Part shown: one piece after another, positions 20,901 to 31,985 of the stretch | Numbering within the stretch: position 1 is the first letter of the stretch | Layout: each line of letters begins with the position of its first letter | Source of the DNA: Rapana venosa | Taxonomy: Eukaryota > Mollusca > Gastropoda > Neogastropoda > Muricidae | Direction: 5' to 3' | Assembly (NCBI GenBank): GCA_028751875.1 | Contig: CM054165.1 | Coordinates: forward strand, 30,634,056-30,698,055 | DNA: 64,000 nt | Made by a program: the position numbers and the translations under genes | Notes under the pieces: generated by a model | What the model was told of the DNA's origin: nothing | What the model saw: only the letters and a program-made list of their open reading frames with translations | Database searches by the model: none

Positions 20901-21849
20901 GGTGACGGCGAAATTGAGAGTAATGTTCTACTGAGCAGTTAAACAAACCACTGGGTAACTTGTCAGGTTTGCTATAGACAGAGAGACCGGCAAAGTAGAG
21001 TTTAAGATATTGATGAATCCATGGCAGAAACTGAAAGTCCATCTGAAGATGTGAGGTCTCTACAACAGACGCTGGTGACAAACTGTTGCTGGTTAGGTGT
21101 ACAACCTTTTTGTCAGATGTGTTTGGTTCTTGGTATATCAGTTTTGATAGCACTTGACCCAGATGTTTAGAACTTCGATACTGCTGAACACTAACCAGGA
21201 CAACATTTAAAGGAGCCACATTTATGTTGACCTTAAACTGAGTGTATGGGTAAGCCTCTGGAAATATGACACATTTAGACCATGGAGATGTGTATCTTAT
21301 CACTGAATTGTACTGTTGTGTTATTTCAGTATGAAGTGTTACCAAGGGATTGTTAACATGCCAAAGGCACACACGCCTTTCTCTGGAAATGGAATGATAT
21401 TCAGCAATGTGGCCACTACAATACATTGTAGGATATGATTGATGACAACTATCTACCAATGTTTCCCAGTGACCAGAATCACACCACAGTGCCAATCTCT
21501 GCAGTCTAAACCTGGCATACATTCCTGGTGCTACCTCAAAGAGCATTTTGCAGAACCTGGTGGAATCCTTGCACACCCCGTACACCACTCCCTGCCTTGC
21601 TGTAAACTCTGGCAAAGACTTCCTGCTGTCACACTCTGACCCACTGACCTGTATGATCGTCGTGTTGGGGTGGTTTTGGTTCAGAAGATATTCAACACCT
21701 GGGCAAAGATGGCTGATGTTCATGTGATGACTGAAAGCTGTGTTCAAATTGGTGTGGACAGTTTTGTTGCCTTCTTCTTTGGCTGCACATATAATTATTT
21801 CAAGGGATAACAGCTTTATAATTTTCCATTCTTGACCCTTTTTTTGCAC
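17976..21849 (-). CDS. Relaxin-receptor/GRL101-like LGR GPCR, copy A (frame interrupted)
   Basis: A plasma-membrane receptor encoded without visible introns over about 3.9 kb. From the N-terminus the order is: a possible signal segment (IIKLLSLEIIICAA), a Cys-containing N-terminal region that could be CUB-like, and an LDLa module (CEDGRDETEHC). A C-type-lectin-like domain follows (GGRLASIKT...WSDGTMIY...ALCETKI), then four more LDLa modules (DCLDNSDESFC, DCLDDSDE and others). Next come an LRRNT cap (CPEGCLCEG), about six LRRs, a Cys-rich hinge (FCCQNV...FSPCTKLIASDVLK) and seven TM segments. LDLa plus LRR plus 7TM defines type C LGRs. Frames break near 20,250, 19,950-20,170, 19,230 and 18,380; each break is open in copy B or looks like a one- or two-base indel, so consensus error is likely. 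ERW/DRY, CWxP and NPxxY are replaced (see findings). The ligand is unknown. Confidence 0.88.
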
Positions 21850-22019
21850 AAAAATGTAGGTGACTTCAAACTATGGTCTCTGCATCTTTTTCTCTGCCTG
21901 TATCTCTCTCTGTCAGTGTCTGTCTGTCTGTCTCTGTCTCTGTGATGATCCTACTAAAAGGATGCAAGTGAGACCATAAGGATTTATCCAGCCAAGTGGT
22001 CAGTCATAGCTAGATAATA
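21850..22019. other. Upstream flank of receptor A
   Basis: Contains a (TGTC/TCTG)n-rich stretch at about 21,880-21,945. This is the expected promoter side of the minus-strand receptor, but no TATA or other element is convincing. It is nearly identical at 55,044-55,215. Confidence 0.4.
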
Positions 22020-23590
22020 ATAATAAAAATGATAATAATAATAATAATATATGGAATTTATGTAGCACTGAATCTTGTTAAAACAAACAAATCAAAGCGC
22101 TTGCACTCAAATCATTTACGCGCATGTAACTTTCCTCAAATAACATAAGATATTTCAAGTTTATGCACACACTCACACACACTCACACACACTCACTCAC
22201 TCACTCACACACACTTACGCGGTGATGAAGGAGGTGAAGGATGCTGTTGAAAAGTAGGAACAGATATGATGGAAAGTGTCAGGTAGGAAATAAGTGCGTT
22301 TTGAGGCTGGATTTGAAAGTATCAAGTAAAGGCTTTTGGCGAAGTGAAAGGGGGAGTTCATTCCAGGTGGATGAACCAGAAACAGAGAAAGAGTGACGGC
22401 CAACAGTGGTTTGTTTGAATCTGGGCGTTCGAAAGCACAAAGTAGCTGCAGCTGAGCGAAAGGGAACGGGATGGAGTATACAGGGGAAGACAGTTACAGA
22501 GATAAGAGGGTGCATATTTGTGAAGACATTTGAAACATATGGGACTGGTCTTATACTTCAGTCTCTGTGAGATAGGCAGCCAGCGAAGAGATCACAGAAG
22601 AGGAGTTGTTTCTTTCTTGGGACCAGTTGAGCTGCAGAGTTTTGTATGCATTGAAGAGAGTGGATGGATGATGCTGGAAGGCCAACCAAAAGAGAATTAC
22701 AATAGTCTAAACATGAAAGAATGAGAGATGTGACAAGCTTGGAAGTTGGGTCATTGGAAAGATGCGTCGTAATTGATAGTAGCAAGACTGGCAGGTCTGG
22801 GTGATGAATTTTTTCATAGAAAGTGTGTTGTCCAAAACTACACCTAAATACTTTACAGAGTTGGCCAAAGGAACTGACGTATTGCCAACTTCTATATAAA
22901 TTGTTGCGATGGAGGAAAGTTTATGTTCGGTTCCTGTGAGCATGGCTTCGGTTTTATCAGCATTAAGTTGTAACTTGTTCTGAGTCGTCCAGTTTTGAAT
23001 GTCTTGAAGGCAGTAGGACATATTTGTCAGGAGGGAAGGCAAGTTTTCAAAAGTATCACTGCATTGAAGCTGAGGTATCACTGCATTGAAGCTGAGTATC
23101 ATCCGCGTAGAAATGATTATCAATATGATGGTGGTTTATTAAATGTGAGAGTGGAGCAGTATAAAGATTGAAGAGAACAGGGCCCAGAACTGATCCTTGT
23201 GGGACTCCACATTCCAGTTTGACAGGTTCTAATTGAATTTTGTTTACAATAACTTTCTGGAATCAGTCTGTGTATGAACTAAACCAAATGAGGGCTGTGC
23301 CATTAATACCCAATGTAGTTTGGAGGCGAGACAGAAAAATTTAGTGATCTATAGTGTCGAAGGCTGCAGATAAGTCAAGAAGAGTAAGGAGGGAGATTTT
23401 TCCTGTGTCAGAAGCGAGTAGAGGTGTATCTAAAGTGTGGACTAGGGTGGTTTCAGTGCTGTGGTTGGGGCAATAAGCAGATTGAAATGAGGGAAGGAGT
23501 TCATTGGAATGAAGGTGACTATTGAGCTGCTTGAGAACAACTTTTTCTAGTACTTTAGAGACAAAAGGTAAGTTTGAGACAGACAACACA
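22020..23590 (-). mobile_element. CR1/L2-like LINE, 5'-truncated, copy in block A
   Basis: On the minus strand the RT starts at SNLPFVSKVLEKVV (about 23,570) and runs through LLPSFQSAYCPNHSTETTLV and LTLLDLSAAFDTIDH (about 23,341). Further blocks are [38 protein letters not shown], and the C-terminal HSFSVSGSSTWNELPLSLRQ...FKSSLKTHLF (about 22,280). It is frameshifted in several places, with stops between blocks, and is not functional. The 3' UTR ends with gcgctttgatttgtttgttt, then aagattcagtgctacataaa, then (TTA)n at 22,020-22,110. That is the same tail as SINE2. Clade assignment is inference from the C-terminal motif and microsatellite-like 3' end. Confidence 0.9.
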
Positions 23591-23990
23591 AGGCCAGACA
23601 CGCATAGAGCTGGCACAGGCAAGAGCAGGCAAAAAGAGAGGAAAATTGTCCACTCTTGGATACACTGGAGATACAATTTCCCACTTGACCAAAAATAGGA
23701 TTGTGGACAAAATAGCACCAGAGGAAAACTGCAGGGAACCAATGACAGCTTCTCCACCATTATCTGACATGTTTTGGATCCTGGATGAGTCTTTGTCAGA
23801 TGTCCCGGCAGTGATTGAAGTACCACGCTCTGTAGTACTTTACAGCAAGACGCTTTCAAAATTCAGAAGTGTTGATCACTTTTACAAGCATATTTGTTGT
23901 TTTTGTGGCCTATTAAAGCTGCCATTAAAAGAGAAAAATAAAGATTAAAAGAAAATATGCCCCAAATGATACTCACACAACACACACACA

Positions 23991-24021
<31 letters not shown>

Positions 24022-24080
24022 CACCACACACACACACCAAAACCACACACACAACACACACACACACACACCTGTCACCA
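23591..24080. other. Unassigned spacer and (CA)n
   Basis: A 124-codon plus-strand frame (23,574-23,948) has no recognised motif and is disrupted in copy B (56,790-57,130), so it is unlikely to be a gene. (CA)n lies at about 23,970-24,072. Confidence 0.5.
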
Positions 24081-24195
24081 GTGGAAAGAAGGGACAAAGG
24101 TGAAGGGGATGTCAGCAGAGAAAAAGAGGAGCCCAGCTGGTACACCAACCAAAGGCAAACAAAAGGCACAACCAAAGAAGAAAAGAGCATTCGTG

Positions 24196-25960
24196 ATATG
24201 GCATCAAAGAGTGATGACCATGACATCCAGCCATGCTGCAATCTACATTTCCAGTGTCTGCAGTGAAGCTTTCACAAACAATGGACGTTGTGGCTCCAGG
24301 AAAAGGCAGGCAAGACATCACTCAAGCTGAAAATTGACACTGGGGAATCTGGAAACACCCTCACCAAACAGACAAACACAAATCTGTATGGAGAGCAAAA
24401 TCCATCCAAAGTTACAGCGCTTGTCAAAATCACAAAGCTGACAACATACAACAGCAGAAGATTCCTTTCCGTGGAAGCCTAGAGCTTGAACTCAGCCATA
24501 AGAGAGAGACCATCAAAGTCAAGTTCTATGTGGTCAACGTTGAAGGCCGTGCATCATCAGTTTGCCCATTTGTGAGAAATTAAAGCTGGTGACAATTAAC
24601 TACAGCGAAATCAGCACAGCACACATTTCATTAATTGGAAGCCAGAAGCGGGCCTACCCAGACAGTTTGACACCCTTGGGGACTTCCAGGATCAGCCCAG
24701 CTATACATCAGTCCAGGAGTGGAACCCTCCATCTAGCCCCCAAGAAAATGCTCTGTGCACCTTGAAGAACAGCTAAAAGCAGAGCTGGAGAACATGGTCT
24801 TGAAAAGCAAGGAGTCACACGTAAGGTCAAAGAGCACACAAACCAGTGCTCCAGCTTAGGATACTCAATTAAAAAAGATGGCTTTCTCTCCACATCTGTA
24901 ATGATCCCCAGAAGCTCAACACAGCTTTGAAGCAGTGTCCCCACCACATTCTTACTCGGCAGGAAATCAACCCCAAATTCACTGAATCATCAGTTTTCAG
25001 CAAGCTGAATGCCAAGACGGGATATTGGTCAGTCCATTTTGATGATCCCAGCCAACTGCTGACCACATTCCAAATGCCCTTTGGTCATTATTGCTGGAAA
25101 CAACTCCCTTTTGGACTGCGTGTATCACGAGATATCTTCCAGGCATGAATGGACATAGTACTGGAAGACCTCCTAGGCGTGACAGGCATCACAGAGGGTG
25201 TGTGTGTGTGTGCATGGCAAGGATGTGCAGGAGCATGATGACAACCTCAGATTCCTGATGGAAAGAGCCAAACAGTGTGGACTCGTTTTCAGTTTAGCAC
25301 ATTTTGACATACACAGAGATGAGAACTCTTTTTTGGGAATATATATTCCAAAGACAGGATATGCCCAGACCCAGCCAAAATTAAAGGCATCCAGAGCATG
25401 CCAATCCCTGAGAACAAAGATGACCTACAAAGATGTCTTGGCATGATGACATATTTGTCAACGTTCATCCCAAACTTCAGTGAGGAGTTGCAACCACTGA
25501 GAGAACTGTTAAAAAAGACGTCCCTTTCATCATGTCAGAAGACCTTTATACACTGCTTCAACAACAACATCAAGAAGTAAGTGTAATCAGCCACATGCCT
25601 CAAGTTCTTTGACCCAAAGAAGCCAGCCACGCTGGAGGTCGACAGTTCCATGAAGGGCCTGGGCACAGCCAATAGTCAGGACAGATACCCTGTCACATTG
25701 GCTTCCAAGTCACTTGACCCTACACAGAGCGATTACCCAAACGTAAACTGTGAGGTGCTTACAGTGGTCTTTGGGATCACACAGTTCCACACATACCTAT
25801 ACGGGAGGCCATTCAAGGTGATCACGGATAGCTAACCACTCGAGATGATTGTGCAGAGCCGCTTCTCAAAGCCCTACCATGCCTTCAGTGCATAGATCCA
25901 GGGATACGACTACAAGGTGGTGCTGCTTGCATGGTGGCACTCTCTACTGACAGGCGTTAT
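24196..25960 (+). mobile_element. Gypsy-type LTR retrotransposon pol fragment, decayed (block A)
   Basis: Gypsy (Metaviridae-type) pol signatures occur in order but in changing frames. Retropepsin is seen as LKIDTGESGNTL (about 24,325-24,365). The RT fingers/palm include VFSKLNAKTGYWSV...LLTTFQMPFGHY and LPFGLRVSRDIFQ (about 24,990-25,145). The connection block is DDLQRCLGMMTYLSTFIPNFSE (about 25,415-25,490). The RNase H region includes DSSMKGLG, SKSLDPTQSDYPNVNCE and FKVITDS (about 25,640-25,835). No LTRs, gag or integrase are visible. Multiple stops and shifts mean it is dead. The block B copy is 57,330-59,070. Confidence 0.88.
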
Positions 25961-26339
25961 ATTTTTTTATATCTTGTTTTGATTTTATTGTGGTCTTATC
26001 AGCTCCATGTTCTGCAGAGCTGTGTCTGAGGTGTCAGTAACAACAGCCACAATGCTGGGAAGGTCAGATCTACTTGGTTGCTTCCTCATAGCGTCATCTG
26101 ATTGTGTGCAAGGTGTCCTGAACAGCAACAGTCATGGCGGGGTCGTACACTCGAAAATTTCTTCTTAGCCTGAGGAAATCAGCCAGTGTGTTAGCTGAAG
26201 GCCAAGACTTCAACTTTCCATGTGAGATTCTACCATCAGCAACTAATGACTGATAAAACTTGGAAGAACATAGAGAAAAGAAGGGCAGTGTGAGACAAAG
26301 ACTCCAAAAATTTAAATCATCAGAAAACTCCACTTCTAA
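25961..26339. other. Spacer between Gypsy fragment and LINE
   Basis: No own gene is recognised. The minus-strand frame at 26,094-26,381 is antisense to the start of the LINE that follows. Confidence 0.5.
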
Positions 26340-29280
26340 CCGTGCTCCTGTCCAATTTCCAGTTCCTATGCTTGAAAACAAACAGGCTTCAAGCTAATGT
26401 CAGCTACATACATGAATACAACAGAGCCAGAATTCTTGCCCTTACCCTAACCTGGCTGAACACGGCTGGCTGTACGGAACAGTGAGCTTGCTACAAACCA
26501 TTTTTGGTCAACCCATTCGGCTTGGCAGAGACCCACACTCAATGGGGAAGGAGCAAGGTGGTGGTGTGTGCTTTTACATCAAAGTGTGTTGGTGTCCAGA
26601 TGTTAAAACAACCCTATTGGTGGAGGACATTGAACTGTTGTCTATTTCAGTCATGGCCTTTCAACCTACCACAGGAATTCCCACAACTATTTTTTACTTT
26701 GGTTTACATCCACCCCAAAGCAAAAGTAGCTAGAGCAAGGGAATATATATTAGATCACCTCCCATATGCTTGATTCTATATCCCCTGATGCCCCTAAGTT
26801 TATCCTGGGTGATTTCAATAGCTGTTCACTTAGTAAACTGCTGAAGAACTATGAACAGTATATCACCCGCCCTACGTGCGCATAAATAAGACCCTAGACT
26901 TGTGCTAGGGGACTGTAGCAGGTGCCTATAGATCATTGCCTTTGCCTCCCATGGGATCATTCACTACAACTGTGTTCTGCTAAAACCCATGTACCAGTCA
27001 GTGTTTCAGTGCCTTCAGCCCATAGTCAGAACCATGGAAAAATGGGCTGCTGATAGCATAGCTAGTTTGCAAGGCTGCTTTAATTGCACTAACTTGGATA
27101 ATTATAATGTGTGTTCAGATCTGAATGAGCTTACTGATATTTGTTCTTATATTTCATTTTGTGTTAGTTGTGTCATTCCATGTAAGGAGATAACCATTTA
27201 CCCCAAAAACAAAAACAAAAAGAAGGTAGTACTCTACACAGACACAGAACAACAAAAGAAGGAAGTAAATAAAGAAGTTAAAGCTGCTGTTGCACAAGCT
27301 AGACGTGACTATAAAAATCAGAAGACAAGTTTGCAGGGAACAATTTTTGTGCTGCCTGGCAGGGTATCAAAATTATGTCAGCAGTAAACATGGTAGCTGT
27401 CCAACATAAGTCAAAGATCAGTCTGCAGGGGGTATGTGATAACAACTGACCAGACCATTTAAATGTTTGTTTCTTTTTACTGGCTTTGAAAACTTGATTT
27501 CTCAGAGGAGATTAATGGCCTGAAGCAATCTCTACTTTTTGAGAATAGTGTCATTGTTGATGAAAAAGTTATCTGTAAGCACTTAAAGGCAATAAATATT
27601 AACAAATCTCCTGGACCAGATGGTATATGTGGAAGAACCCTAAAATTCTGCACCACTGAGCTTGCCAGTGTCTTTCAACACCTATTCCAAGCCTCACTGG
27701 ATACTTGTTGAATGTCTGGAAAACTTCCAATGTAATACCTCTTCCAAAGAAACCCAATCCTTCTCAGCCTAATGATTTTAGACCTGTAGCTCTCACATCT
27801 CTTGTGATGAAAATGCTAGAAAAGATTGAAAAATCTCTCATTCTTTCCGCTACAGAGAAAGACCTTGACCCACTACAATTTGCGTACAGGTCTCAAAGGG
27901 GTGTAGAAGATGCCAAACTATTCATTTTGAACAAATTGTATAGCCACTTAGAAACTCCGACTCCAATTACAGAATATTGTTCACTGACTTTGGTTCAGCT
28001 TTCGATACAATGCAGCCTCAAGTTCTTGTGAACAAAATACTTTCAAACTTTGACCTAGACAATCAACTTGTTCGTTAGCTGATTGAATTTGTAACCAACA
28101 GACCACAGCATGTTTTTGCCAACAAAATATCTTTATTGGTTAGATTTACCTGCACTGGTTCTCCACAGGGCTGTGTCCCCTCACCACTTCTGTACATTCT
28201 ATACACAGATGATTTATTTATTTATTTATTTATACCACTTTAAGTCACGAGATTTCTCTGCGTGAAATTCAGGCTGCTCTCCCCGGGGAGAGCACGTCGC
28301 CACAAGAGCAGCGCCACCTTTTTTTTTTTTGTCTGCAACTGTATTTCTTTCCCTATCAGAGTGGCTTTTTTCTAAGAATTTTGCCAGGGACAACTCTCTT
28401 GTTGCCGTGGGTTCTTTTACGTGCGCTGCATAATTTTCTCTAACACAGGGGAACTTGGTTTATCGTCTCATCCGAAAGACTAGCGCCCAGACCACCACTC
28501 ATGGTCTTATGGATGGGGGAAAAGTTTCGGGCCCAGACGGGATACGAACCACGCACACTTCCGACCCGGACTTTTCGCTTTCTAGACAGGCGCGTTACCT
28601 CTAGACCACCGATCCACATGATTGCAGAAGCAGCTATGAAAATTCCTTTCTGGTAAAGTTTGAGGACGACAGTGCTGTGCTGTCTCTCTTAACCGGATCA
28701 TTCTTAGACCATGGTCCAGTCTTCACCAAATTCGTACACTGGTGTGATAAGGCCTATCTGGAGCTAAATGTTTCTAAAACTAAAGATCTTCCTATCGATT
28801 TCAGAAGATCAGGGCATACTCCTAAGAATATTATTATCCATAATCAAGAAGTTGAAAACGTTTCGAACTATAAGTATCTGGGAACTGTTTTCGACCACAA
28901 GTTAAAACTGGGACGTTAACACTGACGCTATTGTCAAAAAGGGACAACAAAGTGTGTATTTTCTAAGGAAACTGAACTTATTTTTTTAGACAAAAAATTA
29001 TTTCTTTGTTTTACAAGTCTTATATCGAGAGTGTTCTAAGTTTTGCTTTTATTTCTTGGTACAATAACCTTAGTGTTAAAAAAACAAGAATGATCTTCAG
29101 AGAATTGTAAGAATCTACTAAAAAATAATTGGGGAAGAACAAAGAGATCTCAAATCGTTCTGTAATCAGCAGCTTGTATGCAAAGTGACGGCCACTTTGG
29201 ACAATCCCTCCATGCTTTATTTTCAGAATTTCATAACAAAATGCTAAACAGCATGTGCACACTGGTGTCATGTTTAGACA
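26340..29280 (+). mobile_element. CR1/Rex1-like LINE (endonuclease + RT), decayed, block A
   Basis: Plus strand. The APE endonuclease portion covers about 26,360-26,900 (TNRLQANVSYIHEYNRARILALTxTWL, then a GDFN-equivalent written as GDFNS near 26,805 and RINKTLDL near 26,880). The RT begins with NINKSPGPDGICGRTLK (about 27,595-27,645) and DFRPVALTSLVMKMLEKI (about 27,775-27,825). LDPLQFAYRSQRGVEDA, GSPQGCVPSPLLYILYTDD and KFEDDSAVLSLL follow. The last block is the catalytic box, with Glu where Ala is usual. The final block is LELNVSKTKDL...VSNYKYLGTVFDHKL (about 28,765-28,910). SINE2 is inserted at 28,214-28,616. Numerous stops and shifts. The clade call is tentative. Confidence 0.85.
28214..28616 (-). 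repeat. SINE2 inserted in the LINE, with (AAAT)n tail
   Basis: On the minus strand: head A box TGGTCTAGAGG near 28,600, B-box-like GGTTCGTATCC, core ctttcggatgagacgataaa, palindrome gctctccccggggagagc, and aaagtggtata. It then ends in (AAAT)n at 28,214-28,235 instead of the LINE-like tail seen at 8,480 and 11,392. The LINE frame resumes directly after it. Flanks cagatgat and cacatgat look like an 8-base target-site duplication with one mismatch. Confidence 0.92.
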
Positions 29281-29820
29281 TCATCCTCAAGGTTAAAATG
29301 TAGTTGGATTAATGGTTGGCAAATGATTGTGTTTGAAAAATCGCACCATTGGTCAACGCTGGACCTCTACCCGAGGAACAATAAAAGGTGACTTGGCCAG
29401 TCAGGTTTCCTAAAAGTCAGGATAATCCCCAATCCTTAATTCTGGCCAGAAACAGTCACCATTTCTGCTGTGATATCACCAAATACCCACAACATGCAAA
29501 AGGCATGTGAACTGCTGAACTCAGAGCTCATGGATAACACTCCCACCTTTGCAACTTGTTACAAGAAGCCCAAAGCTTTGTACACTAGCCTCATTCACCC
29601 TAGTCCTGCAGGCATTCCCAAAACGGCTCTGAACTTACTACTTTTTGTACTTCTTACTGATTTTGGTGCAAGTTACATAACCAAAATGAAGACATGTTAT
29701 CTGAGTTTAACATTTTTTTCGTTTCCTTGGCTAGAGCTCTGAGGTTACCAGTGCTGAGATTGCTGTGCATGCATTTTTCTGCCTCTTTTTGTGTGTTTGA
29801 AATAAAAATCAAATGTTACA
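29281..29820. other. No gene seen
   Basis: Sequence after the LINE, collinear with about 62,080-62,700 of copy B where that copy is strongly degraded. The 90-codon frame at 29,470-29,742 has no recognised motif and is not open in copy B. Confidence 0.5.
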
Positions 29821-29824
29821 CTGT

Positions 29825-30115
29825 GTGCCAATGCACATATTGTGTTTCCACAAAGCAAAAGTTTACTTGTCCCATGTCTTGTTCACTTCTTACTGGCACA
29901 CAGTGCCTGTGTTCCGTAGGGGAAAGAAAGAGATGCCTGGTCTCCTCCTCATCTTGTCCTCGGCTCTGCACTCTCCACTTGCTTTACAGTCTCATCCCAA
30001 AGGCTGTGATGGGAGTGGGGATGGTACCGATGTTAACTCCAGGGCAGAAATCTCCTCAGACAGGAGTCTGGGTGGGGGCTGAAGCCTGCACTGTCAGGGC
30101 AAGACTCTTTCAGAT
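29825..30115 (-). repeat. Ancient SINE with SINE1-like core
   Basis: Read on the minus strand, landmarks occur in SINE1 order: ctgccctggagttaacatcg, agcctttgggatgagactgt, then gaacacaggcactgtgtgcc. They are diverged, and no A/B box head is clear near 30,060-30,115. The copy B counterpart is about 63,320-63,480. Confidence 0.5.
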
Positions 30116-30660
30116 CATTGTGTCAAGCACACCGTCTGCACTTGATTTTTATATAATGACAACAGTCATACACAGTTTGAGTGGCTGGCTGCCAGGATTC
30201 AAGAACCAGACCCATAAAACTCTGTCAGCCCTTTTACTCCAAACCATCGCCTGATATTCTGCATACCAGAACACGCTGACTCCCCGTTTCCACACGGGGA
30301 TACATTCTGTGTGGAGGACGGGAGGATTCAGGACATCCTTGGCTAAAGGAAAAGGAAAGAGCTCCACTGTCAGCATTCTGGACAGGACCGACCCCAGAGC
30401 TGTGTCTTCCAGCTTGGACAAACCTCACCACACCTGTGCTCTGCTCCTGGTGTACACAAAGATCCGCAGTCTCCTCCACTGCCAAGTCCTGCTGAACGCT
30501 GTCAGCAGCTCAGGACAGAGACCCTGGCCCTTCAGACCCCGGTTGGCAGGGGAGGACGTCTCGCACTGTCTGTCCTGCCCCACTGGCAACACGGGCTGAG
30601 AGAAACAGCTCTTAGCAACAAACCGTTATCTGAGTGACCTCTGTTATGCTACCGCTTCCA
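30116..30660. other. Unassigned conserved stretch
   Basis: Unique, GC-richer sequence. Its part at 30,258-30,344 is nearly identical to 63,923-64,000. Frames of 83-96 codons exist on both strands but match no family known to me. Confidence 0.4.
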
Positions 30661-30674
30661 TAGTACTAGAGGTG

Positions 30675-30688
30675 TGATGTTGTGTGTG

Positions 30689-30730
<42 letters not shown>

Positions 30731-30750
30731 TGTGTGTGTGTTTTTGTGAG
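30675..30750 (+). repeat. (GT)n microsatellite
   Basis: About 65 bases of GT with few interruptions. Confidence 0.95.
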
Positions 30751-31540
30751 TAATGATCCTTCTTCTGTCCTCTGTCTCCTGGTTTTTGCAATAAAAGGTA
30801 AGCATGGAGTATCTTCAGACAAATCGCAATGATACAACCCACTCCTTATACATAAAACACACTATCCAAAACTCAATCAACAAGCCTAATAAGATTTTGA
30901 GCTTTCCCTCCCTCTAGTTGATGAACACCTATCACGAATCACCTCCACCTATCCACCTCCCTGGGCAACTTCCTTCCACCATTTGTATGGCAGTAGTGAA
31001 GAGCCTGAAGTGGACTCGTTCACAACATTTCTCTTCTGAAACATCTTGTTCATTTTCGATTTTCTTTTAAAGTGCGTGCTGCAACAGAGAGTGCCATGAT
31101 AAGGGCCACAGCTTGTTCTTTTTGTCGTTTTCCTGACAGCGACATCGAAGACTGCCATAGCTACCAGCACATCTTCAATGAGTGTTGATAATGAGACTAT
31201 TCTGGTGTACTGCACGCGCTAAGTGGATCACGTTCTCATCAACAGCAACACTCTCCTCTCAACTCAATCAAGAAGGGCACAGCTACTCCCATGCTGTGGC
31301 CCTCTGTTCCCCCTCACAGCCTCCATCCCCAATGTCAGGAGGGGATAGTGTAAAACAGAATCAGCTTCCCGTGGTGTGTTGTCTGACTGTTGGCATCCAG
31401 GGGTGTGGTGATGGCTGTTGTGCCCTTCAGTGACCACTGACAGCACTTCTGTACCCTGTGTAGTTTTGTGATTTATGTGGCCTGTATGCATCCATGTATG
31501 TGTTTGTGTGTATTGTATGTGCAAACAGTGTGTGTGTGTG
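30751..31540. other. No confident gene; one minus-strand frame of 88 codons
   Basis: The frame at 30,949-31,215 (minus) has balanced composition and ends LPYKWWKEVAQGGG, but no family was recognised and no splice context could be established. It could be a chance frame or an eroded exon. The remainder is unremarkable. Confidence 0.3.
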
Positions 31541-31608
31541 TTTATATATCATTCTTTATATATATTTATATATATATATACTAATATAATTATATTTATA
31601 TATATATA

Positions 31609-31651
<43 letters not shown>

Positions 31652-31773
31652 TGTAGTATGTATGTATGTATGTATGATGATGTATGTATGTATGATGCTG
31701 TATGTATGTATGATGCTTGGTTGTATGTATGTATGCATCATGTGTGTGTGTGTGTGTCTATATGATGTATATA

Positions 31774-31804
<31 letters not shown>

Positions 31805-31985
31805 GATATATATATATATATCTCTATATATATCTATATATTATATTATATTTATAGTTTTATGTGTTGTGTGTGTGTGTAAGTATGATGTATGATGAAG
31901 TATGTATGGTATGCATGTACGTATGTATATATATCTATATATTCTATTATATTTCTTTATTATCTTCTTATATATATTACACACC
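31541..31985. repeat. (TA)n, (GT)n and (TATG)n cluster
   Basis: Alternating AT tracts (about 31,555-31,612, 31,768-31,850 and 31,925-31,975), (GT)n (31,613-31,650) and TATG/GATG repeats (31,655-31,735). Confidence 0.95.

Larger units (their letters stand above)
16795..30344. repeat. Copy A of a roughly 14-kb duplicated block
   Basis: From the tttgttatgg-ttgatgatat segment at about 16,808 to the cacggggatacattctgtgt segment near 30,300, this region is collinear and co-oriented with 49,945-64,000. It contains SINE1 fragment, receptor gene, CR1-like LINE, Gypsy fragment, second LINE with SINE2, and unique sequence, all in the same order. The left edge lies just after the minisatellite; the right edge cannot be placed because copy B runs off the window. 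The copies lie on opposite sides of the scaffold gap. Confidence 0.93.

Noticed and set aside
23574..23948. 124-codon plus-strand gene between the LINE and the Gypsy fragment
   Set aside because: It starts antisense to the LINE, has no motif, and its counterpart in copy B is broken.
24196..25960. Endogenous retrovirus with envelope
   Set aside because: Only protease, RT and RNase H remnants of a Gypsy-type element are visible. No LTRs, integrase or envelope are seen, so a plain LTR-retrotransposon fragment is the better call.
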